Assembly (NCBI GenBank): GCA_001939145.1
Contig: LSRX01000082.1
Location: 451,362-515,361 of the forward strand
DNA: 64,000 nucleotides
Direction: 5' to 3'
From: Symbiodinium microadriaticum
Taxonomy: Eukaryota > Sar > Dinophyceae > Suessiales > Symbiodiniaceae
In this document: positions 11,056-22,500 of the stretch, one piece after another
Position numbering within the stretch: position 1 is the stretch's first letter
How the letters are laid out: each line of letters starts with the position of its first letter
Translations under genes and position numbers: made by a program
The notes under the pieces: model-generated
Told to the model about the DNA's origin: nothing
The model's database searches: none
What the model saw: only the letters and a program-made list of their open reading frames with translations

Positions 11056-11335
11056 ATTTGCACCACGCCAAAAGCTCGCATCCCTGAGCAAGGTTGCCCT
11101 TGGGACTCCATCGAACAAAAATCATCAACATACACTACGAGCATCAGACTGAGCTTGGGATGTCGAAACACGCTTTTCCAATCCGGGCTTTTCCAATCCG
11201 GGCACTGCCCGAAAACCGACGGACTTGAGTGCCTCCTCACGGTGGCGTTCCCAGAATCCGCCGGCATCGGGATGGCCATATAAGGCCAAACCCAATCGGA
11301 CAACCGGGTCGTGAACGCTCAGGATCCCCACGAAG
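11056..11335 (-). pseudogene. Ty1/copia reverse transcriptase, 5' part, decayed
   Basis: Reading the minus strand from about 11335 gives DPVVRLGLALYGHPDAGGFW, then ERHREEALKSVGFR, then HPKLSLMLVVYVDDF. These are the fingers/palm and the YVDD catalytic box of copia RT. After YVDDF the frame shifts and GNLAQGCELL follows, typical of copia. The reading stops at codon AAA at about 11057, where the GGAA array starts. A 15-bp in-frame direct duplication (CTTTTCCAATCCGGG twice near 11175-11205) is inserted before the HPKL motif. The remaining part of this pol gene matches the fragment that begins at 2025 on the other strand. Confidence 0.85.
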
Positions 11336-12873
11336 GGACAGAGACAAGAGAGGACAAGAGTGATAGACATCGGGCGTATAGAAGGTGTGAATCGCGAGGC
11401 AGGAGCAGTAGCAGCAGAAGCAGCACTCGCAGAAAAGCACGGCAAAGCAGGCAAAGCACGATCGGCAGCAAAAGCAGGAGGCTGCGAATGGTGCGCGTTG
11501 CCTGTTATCGCGGCAGCGCTAGGCAAGGGCGGCACTTGCGGCGGGGAGGCATTCCGATCGATCGCGGCAGGCGTGGCATGCAAAGGGGTGGCAGCGGCAT
11601 GGCTGGCAGGCATGGCAGGCGGCGAGGCGAGACGTAACAAGCAATCAAGGTGTACGTGTTCACAAGTCAGTGATAAATCACACTTAGGTTGGGGAAAATC
11701 CGCAGTGTTTTGGGGGTCGGCCACTATACATCTAAAGTTACAATCTGGCCACTGTGCCCAATACGTACCCTAGCACCGTCTTTGTTTGGAAATCAATGGC
11801 CACATTTTGTACTTAAATTGATGAATGATATGATGTCTTGTGATTACCCCAATGGGGCGGTCCAAGGCGGGCACTCCATCATATCCGGCGCAATCTCACG
11901 GATGCATCGGACCTTGGTGGCTACAGCCAGAGTCTTAAGTGAATATGGGCCAGTCGAGCTTGAAGGCTGCACCGCCGCACTGCATCGTTGTCAAACCCAG
12001 GTGCACATCCACTGACGCCAATGTTGAAAGCTTTCGTGAAGTATTCCGGGTCTACGGCCTGCGCTTCAGAATTTAGAATGCTGAGAACTGTGGCAGGGAT
12101 TTCAGATCTCCTGACATGCCAAATCTACCGTACCAAGTCCTCGTCCAGGACGTATGTTTCTAGCGAGCGCACTGAGCTCCCAACAGAACCCGGTACTTTG
12201 ATCAATACAAGCCAAGAAGCATGTACAAACATGCAGTTCAACACAACAGCACCACGTCAATTATGGTGAGGTTACCTCGCGTAATACCCGGAGAGGCTGA
12301 AAGCCTTGGTGTGCCATCAGCTGGAACTTAAAAGGATCTAGCCTTTGAAGGGCTCGACAATTTGGAGATGGGCATCATTGTCGGGATCAAACATGGCTAT
12401 GGGACCTGCTATTTGCTTATACTCCAGCAATTGAGTCAGATTTGGGGCGACCCACCTTCCTTGTCAAACCAGTCCTGGGCCTACAGGACACATAAAGACG
12501 ACAAAGGCCGGATGCGCGGCAAAGACAAGAGAAGTGCTAAAGGCTAAAGGTGTAAGCAAACCCTAGAGCTGTAGAAGTCGACGTGAAATGTTCGGCATGT
12601 CGTAATTAAATCAAGACATATTGACGACAGACGCCGACTCAGCGGCATTCGGGACGGTTTGAATTTGAGGCCCACCTACAGGACGGCTGACAAGTCAGCA
12701 CTTGAAGACGTGGAGGGGGTGAAGCGACACATATTCTCACAGTCGCTCCCATTGCAATCAAAAGATCGGACCTGTCCTCGGCCATAGGTAGGTTAGTGAA
12801 GTCGCAGCCGGGAGGGAAAGGGGGTGCCACGTTGTAGATCACCTCAGTGAGATGCCAGCGAGTCGCAAAACTC
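11336..12873. other. No recognised gene; Ala-codon-rich tract and unassigned sequence
   Basis: 11390-11640 is rich in GCA words, so several frames are open on both strands; the plus frame (11360-11773) is Ala/Gly-rich with no known domain. From 11640 to 12873 only short open frames occur and none shows a recognisable motif. Confidence 0.4.
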
Positions 12874-13270
12874 ATATATATATATATATATATGTATTTA
12901 TATTTATTTTGTATTTGTACATACACATACACATACACACACACATACACGCATACACACACACACACATACACACACACACACACGCATACACATACAC
13001 ACATACACACACAGACATACATACATACATACATACATACATACATACATACATACATACCTGACATACCTACCTACATACCTACATACCTACATACATA
13101 CATACATACATACATACGTACATACACACATACATACATACATACATACATACATACGTACATACACACATACATACATACATACATACATACATACCTA
13201 CATACACACATACATACACACATACATACACACATGCATACACACATGCATGCATGCATGCATGCATACA
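12873..13270. repeat. TA, AC and CATA microsatellite cluster
   Basis: (TA)n at 12873-12892, (AC)/(CACATA) at 12919-13017, (CATA)n at 13018-13062, and mixed CATA/CCTA/CACA units to 13270 with two near-identical segments at about 13100-13145 and 13146-13190. Open frames read His-Thr-Tyr or Val-Cys-Met strings and are not genes. Confidence 0.9.
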
Positions 13271-15395
13271 CAAACACATACATATACTACCCGACCGGCT
13301 TGACAGCGCTCTGGACTCATGCAAAGCTTGAAGAAGTTTGTGTTGTTGGCTGCAGAGGCTCTACTTCCACTGTGCCGAGCGATTTCGCCGAATCCAAGGC
13401 GTCCTTCACGCTAGCATTGTCCTCTCGCGTGCAGGAGCATGTGTAATTCATCCTGGTCCATCTTCCATTGCGTGTGCGATTACGGCTTCATCGGAGCGAA
13501 GAGAGGTTCCATGCCCTGCCCATCCTCCACATCGCATTGGATGCAGGTTGCTGTGCCGCCAACAGCTTGCACCTCCGAAAGCACTGAGGTCCCGCTCGAG
13601 GCAGCTTAAAAGAGGGACAACAAACTGTCCAGTCCCAATGTGAACTTGCTAAACAGCCCTCCATCCCAAGGCTTCCTGGAAAGCTGAAAACGTCAAGCCA
13701 CGCCTCTTTGGCAACCCCTTCGAGGATAGGCACTCGCCGCCCGAGAAGGGCAACATGGAAGCCGCCCTTTCGAGACTGAAGGACAGTGGACGGAGGCCAT
13801 GCGTGACGCATTACGTTACAGCAGCAAGATTCCTTGCTAGGAGTCATAAGACGTGCTTGCCTTTCAGTTTGGTCTGGCTTCCTGTGAGTCTGTGAGTTGC
13901 TTTTCTATGCTTCGTTTTGAAGGGGAGCTGACGAAACAACTGCCGAAGCTTGCAAAGATGCCGTCCGGACGCTTAGTATGAGACCTCGGCCCCTGAGATG
14001 GCCTTTGCGAAGCGAAGGCAGAGGGCGCCTCCCAAGCCCCAACGACTTGCCGGTGGCAGCTCCGTGTCCGTGCCGTCCTGGCCGGCAAACGCATGCTGGA
14101 GCTGCGATCTACGCTCTGCAAATTGCGGAAGTGTTGGATCTCGCTGCTAGAAACTGCTAGTATGCATCAAGTTTACTATCGCTTCGCGGGGCTTGCGACA
14201 AGCACTACAAGGCAGCGAGCCTGCCCCTCGCGCCCCGAACCTTAACCTTCTAGAGGCAACAGCGCAACTCACCCAAAGCATGTTTGGGTCGTGAAAATTC
14301 ACCAGGGCTGCACCACATGTTGTCCACAAGACCGAGACCGTCGAAAGTACTGTGTGGTACCTCCGGCCTTGTCATGTTTGGACGCTGCCCCGACGATGAC
14401 AGCAACCTTCGCCATTCTGTGCTCTGTCCCTGGCCCCGCTCAGACTGGTCTGCTCGCAAGGGGCCGTTGAAACCCCGAGCCAGTGAGCTGCGGAAACACC
14501 AGGATCATGCATCTGAGGAGCCATGATGCAGGTGCTGTCGAGCAATGTGAGTGCAACAAGAGTAGCACCTGGCGTCTGCTATTGTCTCGGGTTGGAAAGC
14601 CCGACAGCCCCTGTTTGAGTTCCAAATGGACTGCTCCTGCAGCGGTATGTGAAGCTGCAGTCGATGCGCCGTTGACACCTGCCACGTGACAAGCTCCTTG
14701 TGTCAACCTCCTCGTTAGTTCTCACCCACTATCTCCACTCCCTGCATAACGTTGAAAATAGATCCAAAGAGCATGAGACTGGGGCTTACATCAAAACCTC
14801 ATATCTGAAAAGTTAGCTTGCGTAGTCATCAACATCTGTCTGAAAGGGCTTCCGAGACAAATTGCATTATCCTGCATTTTTGCTAATCCCCCTGCCATGC
14901 CAGAATGAAACCCTTCACTAGGTTGATTTGGATCTTTTTCGAAGCTTTTAATGCTCCACATGCAGAGCCTGTCACAGAGCTGCGTGCCGATGTCGCAGCT
15001 GACCTGCACTTTGCTTTATCTACAAGGCAGGTGCGGGTCTCAACTTCGGCCCAGCGGCGAGTTCCAGTGCATGGCCAGCGCGACAGCGGAGCGCGCGAAG
15101 TGCCTCGCCATGATGCGGCAGCTCGTTTTTCAGGATTCGAAAGTAACCCATCATCGACATCATCACCAAATTAAATTTTGTATACTATACACTTTCATAA
15201 AATGGAAGCGTAATTGAGCGAACCCTATCGCCCACGGCAATGATCAAAGGTGGCAGATGGAGGCTCAACATGACAGACAAGAACAGCAGTGCAAGAAATG
15301 CGCACTGGTACCCAAAAATGAGGCCCGAACATAAGCTAGAAAGCACACACTCGTATACACATATATGTGGTGTTCTGTCTGTTTACCCAATCTAT
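13271..15395. other. Unassigned sequence
   Basis: About 2.1 kb of balanced composition with open frames under 120 codons on both strands. I see no domain motif or splice-consistent exon chain that I can defend. It may hold introns or exons of unrecognised genes. Confidence 0.3.
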
Positions 15396-15557
15396 TGATC
15401 TACCTACCTACCTACCTACCTACCTACCTATCTGTCTACCTATCTGTCTACCTATCTATCTGTCTATCTATTCATCTACCCATGTGTATGTATATGTGCG
15501 ATACCATGTGTGCGTATATATGTATATATATGTATATATATATATATGTATGTATAT
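15396..15557. repeat. CTAC/CTGT and TA/TATG microsatellites
   Basis: (CTAC)n with CTGT interruptions at about 15398-15480, then TATG and (TA)n at 15490-15557. It directly abuts the conserved tail of the Cys-rich gene copy A at 15558. Confidence 0.85.
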
Positions 15558-15677
15558 CAGTTTACACGATCTCCACCACTCACACAGCTCGCTGAACAGC
15601 CCTTGATCGCAGAGTTGTTTTCCTCGCGATCGGTACGTGGGACGTGATCGCGTCATAGATCAGATCATCAAAACTTC
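15558..15677 (-). repeat. Conserved tail repeat, copy A
   Basis: A ~120-bp segment (CAGTTTACACGATCTCCACC to CATCAAAACTTC) that recurs at 16716-16843. The copies differ by about two substitutions plus an 8-bp TCATAGAT duplication in copy B, so the duplication is recent or the tail is under selection. Confidence 0.85.
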
Positions 15678-16614
15678 ACTCGATCTTCACAAGTCCGAAC
15701 GGAGCCCCGATCACCGGGTGTGCGCAATGGCATTGCCAAAGATCGCAACATCCATCCGATCGAACACATCAGATGAGCGATATTCCCCGCGAGCAAAATC
15801 AAAAATCTTCGATCGGATCTTGTGCCGAGGGAGACGGGAGAAGGCTCCTCGATGGGATCGTCATCGAGAGGAGCGGCGCCCAATAAAGCGATGAGCTCTC
15901 TTTCAGCAGCTCGAAAGGCAGCATCCGGAGCCGCCTTGGGCTTAGGCCGACGCGAGCTCGCTTGATAGCCGGCTCCGCGAGCCCCAGTGTTGTTAGAGTT
16001 CTGGGCCGCGATCTGGGCCGGGGTCGGCGGAGGCTTTGCCTTCGGATCGCGAGGGCGCGCGGCATCGCGAGCGGCATTCCCCCCGGCCCGCTGAGTAGCT
16101 TCCCAGAAGATTGCATCGTCATAGCTGCGAGGATCATCCTCGGCAGTGAGATCGACGTACCTGGGAGCTGCAGCAGGCCGACCTTGGAACGGCCGGGCTC
16201 CCTCCTCGGCCAAATAAAAGATCGGCTGGTCGTAACCCCGAAAGGGGGGGCAGCCCCAGCATCAGGCGCATAGCGAGTTTGATCGCGATGGGCAGGAGGG
16301 ACGGCCCTCTGCAGAAGTGGCACATGTTGAAGCGGCGATCGCAAGCAGTGCAGAGGGGCGTTCGCTGGTTATTTGCCCAGTGCTCTCGCGGCAGCCGATC
16401 GGCCGCGAAGCACTCCCCCCCAATCATTTCCGTCGCAGTAGCACCCTGTGTAAAGACCGCAGTCCACACAGGGAAGACAGAGCTCGTCCTGTGTGCCAAC
16501 CGCGAGAGCTTGCAGAGCGACTTGAGCAGGGCCCATCTGAGGCCGATCGCCCATATTGTACAAAAGAACAGAAAAGGGCGGAGTGGGTGGGTTCTTTTGG
16601 GCACGGCCGATCCG

Positions 16615-16635
16615 CTCACGCCAAAATGGCCACGG
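16615..16635 (-). other. Spliced-leader-like sequence at the start of copy A
   Basis: On the minus strand it reads CCGTGGCCATTTTGGCGTGA. This agrees with the dinoflagellate trans-spliced leader (CCGTAGCCATTTTGGCTCAA) at 17 of 21 positions by my count. Relict leaders in genomic DNA mark genes that passed through mRNA (established for dinoflagellates). Here the similarity continues beyond the leader into copy B, which weakens a simple retrocopy border. Confidence 0.45.
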
Positions 16636-16715
16636 ATAAATCGCATCAGGGCAGTTCTTACGATCGCAAAACTGATCGCCTAATTCCAGACCTACCTAGC
16701 CGATAATTAGGAGAC

Positions 16716-16843
16716 CAGTTTACACGATCTCCACCACTCACACAGCTCGCTGAACAGCCCTTGATCGCAGAGTTGTTCTCCTCGCGATCGGAACGTGGGA
16801 CGTGATCGCGTCATAGATTCATAGATCAGATCATCAAAACTTC
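16716..16843 (-). repeat. Conserved tail repeat, copy B
   Basis: Second copy of the tail at 15558-15677, giving the same minus-strand protein text (TRSRPTFRSRGEQLCDQGLF, SELCEWWRSC). It marks the 3' end of copy B and the 5' neighbour of copy A, so the pair is a tandem duplication. Confidence 0.85.
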
Positions 16844-18184
16844 GCCCTGGGCTTGGGCCGCAGACCACCGAGCGGAGCGGGATCGGCTCTTTCCACACTC
16901 AGAAAAGACGAACGCTGAGGATCAGCAGCCGGCTTCGCCTTGGGCTTGGGCCGACGGGCTGAAAATGTCACAGTGTACCTGACCTCGACCGCGGCATTAT
17001 CAGGTACGAGCAGTCGAGGTGAACCGACAGGATCAGTCGTCCACCACGAGGCCTCTGAATCCCTTTTTGGCCCCGCTTCGGCAGCGAACTGGACTGGCTG
17101 AGCTACAACATCGCGATATTCCGGAGCTGTCGCAGGATCCGCCGGCTGAGCTGTAGGCCGGGCACGATGAGCCGGAAGTGTGACCCATGGCACACCCCGG
17201 CAAAATCGCAGATCTCCATTCTGCGATCACAGGCAGTGCAAAGAGGGGTTGATTGCCCCTGAGCCCGGTTTTCGGACGGCACGCGATTGGCCGCAAAACA
17301 AGCCCCGCGACCAGGCAGGGGCCTTCTACACGGGCGCGTTGTTGACGCCTGGATGGTTTTGATCAGCCACGTCCCCGGCACAGACGTTCGCCCACTTCAG
17401 GTCGGGTCGACCCGGTTGTTGGCGGGGCCCGATCGAGTAGACCCTCGCTCCGACCTCGAACGAAGTCACGGAGACCTTCCATCCAACGAAGACGGAGATC
17501 ACGACCGTGGGTCGGAACCATACCTCATTTGCCGTGCGGATCAGCACCTCGTCGCAGAACTGCTGCTGGACCGAGAGGTCAAAGTCCGACCGGTATTCTC
17601 TGAACTCTGAACACCCAGTGGAACCGGACCTGCTCGCCATTGAAGACCTTGACATCCACATAGGTGGCCGAAGTGTCGAACATGACCGGCCGTGTGAACG
17701 GCTGAAAAGCCGAGCGGGACAGAGCTCGACTTCATAGGGGTCCCACTGAGCACATGGGCCTCCGGTCTTCGACGACATGGTGAACACCGAAACCGCCTTG
17801 ATATCCCGGCGAGCGGGTACTTCGCGAACAAGGAGCAGTGGTAGCCGGAGTTCGGCAGCATCGCCGGATCTCGCTCCGTGAGCACATTGATCGAGCCCGC
17901 GGCATTGGCCATGATCTCGTCGACCAGACAATTCTGGAACGGGCTGATCAGCCGCTCGTCCCCGTGGCAGAGCTGCTCGATCACCACCCCGCCGGCGACG
18001 ATCCAGTCCCCAGAGGCTCTCTGGGGGAGCCGTCTGTCGATCGGAATGTAAAACGCCCACTGTCCAACAGTGTCTGCTGGAGGCTCTTCGGCAGCCCGAA
18101 CTGGGAAACCTGCTGCTGATCCGAGGTGCAGAATGGACCAGTTGGAGGGAACGACATGGCTGATTGGATGTAGTCTGTTCCCAC
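16716..18184 (-). pseudogene. Cys-rich gene family, copy B with upstream structural-protein-like part
   Basis: The minus strand carries coding-quality text in three frames. MSFPPTGPFCTSDQQQVSQF starts near 18157. It then runs through QWAFYIPIDRRLPQ, DWIVAGGVVIEQLCHGDERL and DEIMANAAGSINVL, shifts frame near 17810 to DIKAVSVFTMSSKTGG, shifts again to FDTSATYVDVKVFNGEQVRF (about 17680-17620), and shifts again to FDLSVQQQFCDEVLIRTANE. The Cys-rich part with CFAANRVPSE and TPLCTACDRRMEICDF (about 17300-17210) and the RRPKPKAKP part match copy A. Copy A lacks most of the ~700-bp upstream part. I do not recognise the family; a capsid-like protein of an endogenised dinoflagellate RNA virus is one idea, unproven. 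Confidence 0.45.
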
Positions 18185-18214
18185 GCCGACGATCGAAAAT
18201 CCGGGCCGATCGGT

Positions 18215-18235
18215 TGATCGCCAAAATAGCCACGG
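18215..18235 (-). other. Spliced-leader-like sequence at the start of copy B
   Basis: Minus strand reads CCGTGGCTATTTTGGCGATC, equivalent in position to the leader-like sequence of copy A. The flanking TTACGATC/AGAAC text is also shared, so both copies carry a longer common 5' region. Confidence 0.4.
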
Positions 18236-18357
18236 ATAAAGTGATCACGGCTGTTCTTACGATCTGTAAATTGAACTCTGAATTCCTACCCACCAGACGG
18301 AAGATGAAAAGACATACACATACTGCTATATACACACACGCACACATACATACATCC

Positions 18358-18424
18358 ATGCCTGCCTGCCTGCCTGCCTGCCTGCCTGCCCGCATACAGA
18401 CAGACAGACAGACAGACAGGCAGA
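18358..18424. repeat. (CTGC)n and (ACAG)n microsatellites
   Basis: CCTGCCTGCC repeats at 18358-18390 run into CAGACAGACAG repeats to 18424. No gene. Confidence 0.9.
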
Positions 18425-18615
18425 CATTCAGATGAACATGGACATCGATAAAAGAGCTCTGTGCCTTCCCAGAGGCTTGGACGCCCAAAGATCGGAATAC
18501 ATTCACAGTTCGGACGGTTTCAACAGCAAATCTGAGGAACTTCTTCTGACTTTCGGCTCGAGCACATGGATGAGCTCAGCAACCACCCGTACGAGCAAGC
18601 TGCACATCATACGAG

Positions 18616-18740
18616 GTGGTTACGGTTGTTGTCGTCGCTTTTGTTCTTGTTGTTGTCGTTGTTGTTGGTGGTGGTGGTGTTGCTGTTGCTGTTGCTGTTG
18701 CTGTTGCAGTTGCAGTTGCAGTTGCTGTTGCTGTCATAGC
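18616..18740. repeat. GTT/GCT/GGT trinucleotide tract
   Basis: Interrupted GTTGTT, GGTGGT, GTTGCT and GTTGCA words. The flanking 18741-19563 segment shows only short open frames without known motifs. Confidence 0.8.
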
Positions 18741-19563
18741 AGTGTGCGGGGAAATATACACCCCATCACTCTCCCTGTTTTGGCGTTTGATGCCCAAAAG
18801 CGGCATTCCATTCTTCCCTGGTCAGGTTGTCGCCTGATTCTGGGCTCGTTTCATATCCGAGGAGCGGACAAGCTCCCTCTGGGTACGCGCAATGTCCTTC
18901 GCTCCTTAGGCTATCCTCTTCACAGGGACGGCCAGGTTGGCCTGGAAGAGGCGAAGACACCAACTCCCCCGGCATGAGACTCTCTTAGCTTGCTGTAGCG
19001 GGTCCTTGGGGCATTCCAACAGCCTAGGCAGCCTAGGCACCGTGCTTCAACGGCACCTGTTGCTCCAAAAACATGGCTCTGCGCATTGCGAGTTTTGAGC
19101 ATATCAGTCATCAGCCAAGTTTTGTGCTCCTCTGGTTTGCACACTCAGGCTGGATCGCGCTGGCGGAACAGCGCTGTTTGCGGAGCAAAGCCCCACAAGT
19201 GCCCCGCCGGCTTTGCATAAGGTCAGGAGCTTGCATCTGCTGGACGGGCTTGCGTCTTTTGCTATACAGCTCAGCTTTCCTCGGTTAGCAGTAAACTTCG
19301 TTCGGTGTTGACTCAGGCTCGAGCAAGCTGTGCTAACTGAGGAACTTGTTCCAGAGCCCCTTTCCATGACCCTAGTCACGAATATTCGCCTTCTTATGTA
19401 GCGAGCGTTCATAAGCTGCAGCCCAACAACGGCCAAGCCTGAAGGCAGCCTACAGTACTTTTCACGCTCACACTAGCTGCCAACGAATTTAGGAAAACAG
19501 CGGGAGCTTTGCTCAATCAAAAGGCGGTGGAGGCTTTGCCTACTTACGGGCTGCTATACAGCA

Positions 19564-22500
19564 ATGTCGACAGCCTCGCCGGCTGAAATGCCCTTCATCG
19601 TCCTGAGCGATAGCACCCTCCAGTACCTCCTGTGGATGGATGGCTGTGGGAAATCCTACGCCGTTGAGACGGTGGACGAAAACCGCTTGCGCCAATCTAT
19701 TATCTGTCCGGGAGCATCTCTCATTATGCCCCGAGAAGGACTTGTGCGCACACCGCCGGTCCTTGAAGTCCTGGCGTGGCACTTCATTCGCGTGCTGGGC
19801 CATGAGAATCCGTTTCCCACCGATCACAGGCCGCTGATCGCGCTCCTCAAGAAGTTTTACTACTCCGACGTCTACGTCCGCCTGATCCCTCTACGACAGT
19901 CCCTGAACCCCAACAAACAGGGAGCCTACGACTGGCTGGCGGATGTCAGAGACCAATACGGACTCTCAGCAGACGACCTCTCTGATCAAACCATCATGTC
20001 GCTCCAGGGCAGCGAACCGGATCTGGTGGACCAACTCTATACCTCCAAAGACTGCCATTTCAGGCCGTCTATTGCAGTCAAAGCCATAGGCCTGCTCTTA
20101 GGCCGCGCTCGGAGGGCGATGATGCGCAGTCGCCCCAACTCGGTCCACATTTTGGTGGTATGTTCTTGGAATGTCAAAGAAAACTTGGTCCATCAGGAGA
20201 TGCACGCTACGGCCGAGCTATGCCAGGCACGAACATTGCAGGAAATCGGCTCTATCGCTGCGCGCCACTCGCACAAGCCCTGGGTTCTCCGAAGGTTCAT
20301 GGAGCCAGAGGCCATGGACCGACCCATGCCCCGCACGGCCTTCCAGACCTACATTCACGACGACATGCCTGGGCCACGGGAAATTTTCAGGGAGCGCCTC
20401 CCGGACTTCCAGCGCACTTTCTGCAACGACGAGGCCCTCTTCACCACGCTCACTCTGCATGCTGGTGATCATGGAGCTCACCTGTGCACCAACCTCAAGC
20501 AGCCAGCCCACCGTGCCGACATCTTCAGGTACATATATCACTACACCCACGGGGGCCTCTACATTGACATCAAATTTGGCTTTAAAGTCAACTTTGACTA
20601 TCTGCTGGAAATCATGGCACGGGATTGGAGCTTGGCCCAAAAAGAGCAATGCCAGGAGCGGGGACTTGGTCCGTCTCAGGAGGGAAAGCTTCCTTCTGAG
20701 TTTCTCCTCATGGCAATTGGCATTAAGAAGGACCACATCTTCCGATCATTTTCCAAGGCATCATTTATGGCCAGCCAAAGCACCCTCTTTTCATGCGTGC
20801 CATTGCGCACGCTTTTTCCAAGGACATCTTTGCCAAGATTGCCAACCTCGAGTACATGATCTTCTGCAAGGCATTGTGGAAGTTCCTGAGGGACGACATG
20901 AGGGAAGAGCCTCGGGTCGGCTGGAACATCTCTCCAACGTATGGCCCAGTCTACCTCCTGCAGGAAAAGCACAGCCTTCATCTGAAGAACAAGAAGGACA
21001 TGGGCAACGACGGTCATTACTTTGTCACTGCGTCCAACATAACTGTGGCTTACACCAGATGCTGGGAATGGCAGAAAAGTTTCAAGGGCGACCCGCGCGC
21101 AAACGAACGTAGAGCAACTACCATGTTGCAAAGCCTACCACAGGCTGTTGCAGCTGCCATGGACGCTCGGCGTGCCCTTGGATCAGATGAGGCGGGGGCC
21201 TTGCCCGGCGGAGAGCTCATCAGCGATGATGTCCAAGCCAGCATCACCAACAACAGTTTCGAGGACATCATGGAGGTCATTCGGAATGAGCAGCACTATG
21301 CCGACATTTCTTCTGAAGATGTCATGCGCTGCATCCCCAGGGGCCTGATTTTGCACCCAACGAAGACAGGCTGGCTTTCCTGTCGACATTGCAACAAGAA
21401 CGGCAAGTTCCTCGAGTTTCCTAATGACATTGGCGTGAAGCATCATTTTGCGCGAGGTGGAGCTCACAATCCAGTCGAATCCCCTCCCCCTCCGGGTAAC
21501 TCAAGCATGGCCACAGGGGACTCTCCTGCCCCTCCGTCCCCAACTCAGGATGCCCCTCCCCCACCAGCTCCCTTCCCCGGCGTTGCCAGGGCGCGCTTTG
21601 CTCCCCCCCTCCCGCCGGGCCATCTCCCCCCCTCGGAGCCTCGGGCTACCACCTCCTCCCACCCCGCAGAGCCTCGGGCTACGACTTCTGCAGTCCCTTC
21701 CCCCCCCTCGCCTCCGCCCTCCAAGGCCCCACCTCCTCAGCTTCGATCGCACCCTCCTGCGGACTCACCCTACTCCCCCTCCTCCCCTCCCTGCCCCGCA
21801 GCTCCGCCTCCCAACAGAAGCAGATTCAATGCTTTCCAGGCGGCGGAGAAGAACACAAGGCCTGACATGTCGGAGGATTCAGCCTCGGACCCAGGGCCAT
21901 CCTTCGAAGACCAGGCCAATGCCATGCCGAAGCGGGACAAGATCATCCAGATCTGTCAGTCAGATGAGATGTTCACCTGGGTGCACGCCTTAGCAACCAT
22001 CCTGGTTATCAACGAAAAGGCTGTTCTCGGCGGGCTCAAAGTGTCAGAGCAGCTCAAGGTGTGGCAGGACAGGATCCGCATCCTGAAAAAGCCGCCCTGG
22101 ATCTTTGCGCCGCTGAACCTGTGCAAGACGATCGAGAACACCACATGGGCCGAAGCCATGACAGCTCGCCATGTAATGGGGACAGACGGACTCCTCACAA
22201 TTGCCATGGGAGATGGCCCGTCATACAAGGTGCTCCCAAAGATTACGTCCTACTTCGGAGTCCTCGCAGCATTGTTCAAAAAGATGTGGGACCAAGCAGA
22301 GATGCACGAAACTTTGGAGACCGACGACAACTTCGAAATTGCTGCCTCCACTGTCAAAGCTATTTATGATCAAACTTGCCGCTCATGTGGAGTCATCAAT
22401 CGCCTCATCATCTACATGCAGAAAGATGGTAAGCAAGTGCGCAAGATGCGCATCGATCGTGAGGTTGGCGATACGCCGGCCAAGCTGCGGCTGCTTCGCC

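Larger units (their letters stand above)
15558..16646 (-). pseudogene. Cys-rich gene family, copy A (minus strand, frameshifted)
   Basis: Coding-like text runs down the minus strand in several frames. It starts inside a spliced-leader-like sequence (16615-16635). Next comes a Cys-rich part: DELCLPCVDC, GLYTGCYCDG (about 16500-16440), then ECFAADRLPREHW and TPLCTACDRRFNMCHFC (about 16420-16310), spaced like a zinc-binding ribbon or finger pair. An acidic/proline part follows (YVDLTAEDDP; RRPKPKAAPD). The last 120 bp read TRSRPTYRSRGKQLCDQGLF and then SELCEWWRSC. The family is not one I can name. The frame changes within 1.1 kb without splice sites argue for decay. Copy B lies immediately upstream on the same strand. 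Confidence 0.5.

Noticed and set aside
11360..11773. Ala/Gly-rich plus-strand frame of 137 codons
   Set aside because: Driven by GCA-rich composition; both strands are open and no motif is visible.
12847..13446. Open frame of 199 codons rich in His/Thr/Tyr/Ile
   Set aside because: Translation of CATA/AC microsatellites.
20171..21112. Open frame of 313 codons overlapping the glycosyltransferase-like gene
   Set aside because: Shadow in another frame; the family motifs are all in the two frames described for the gene.
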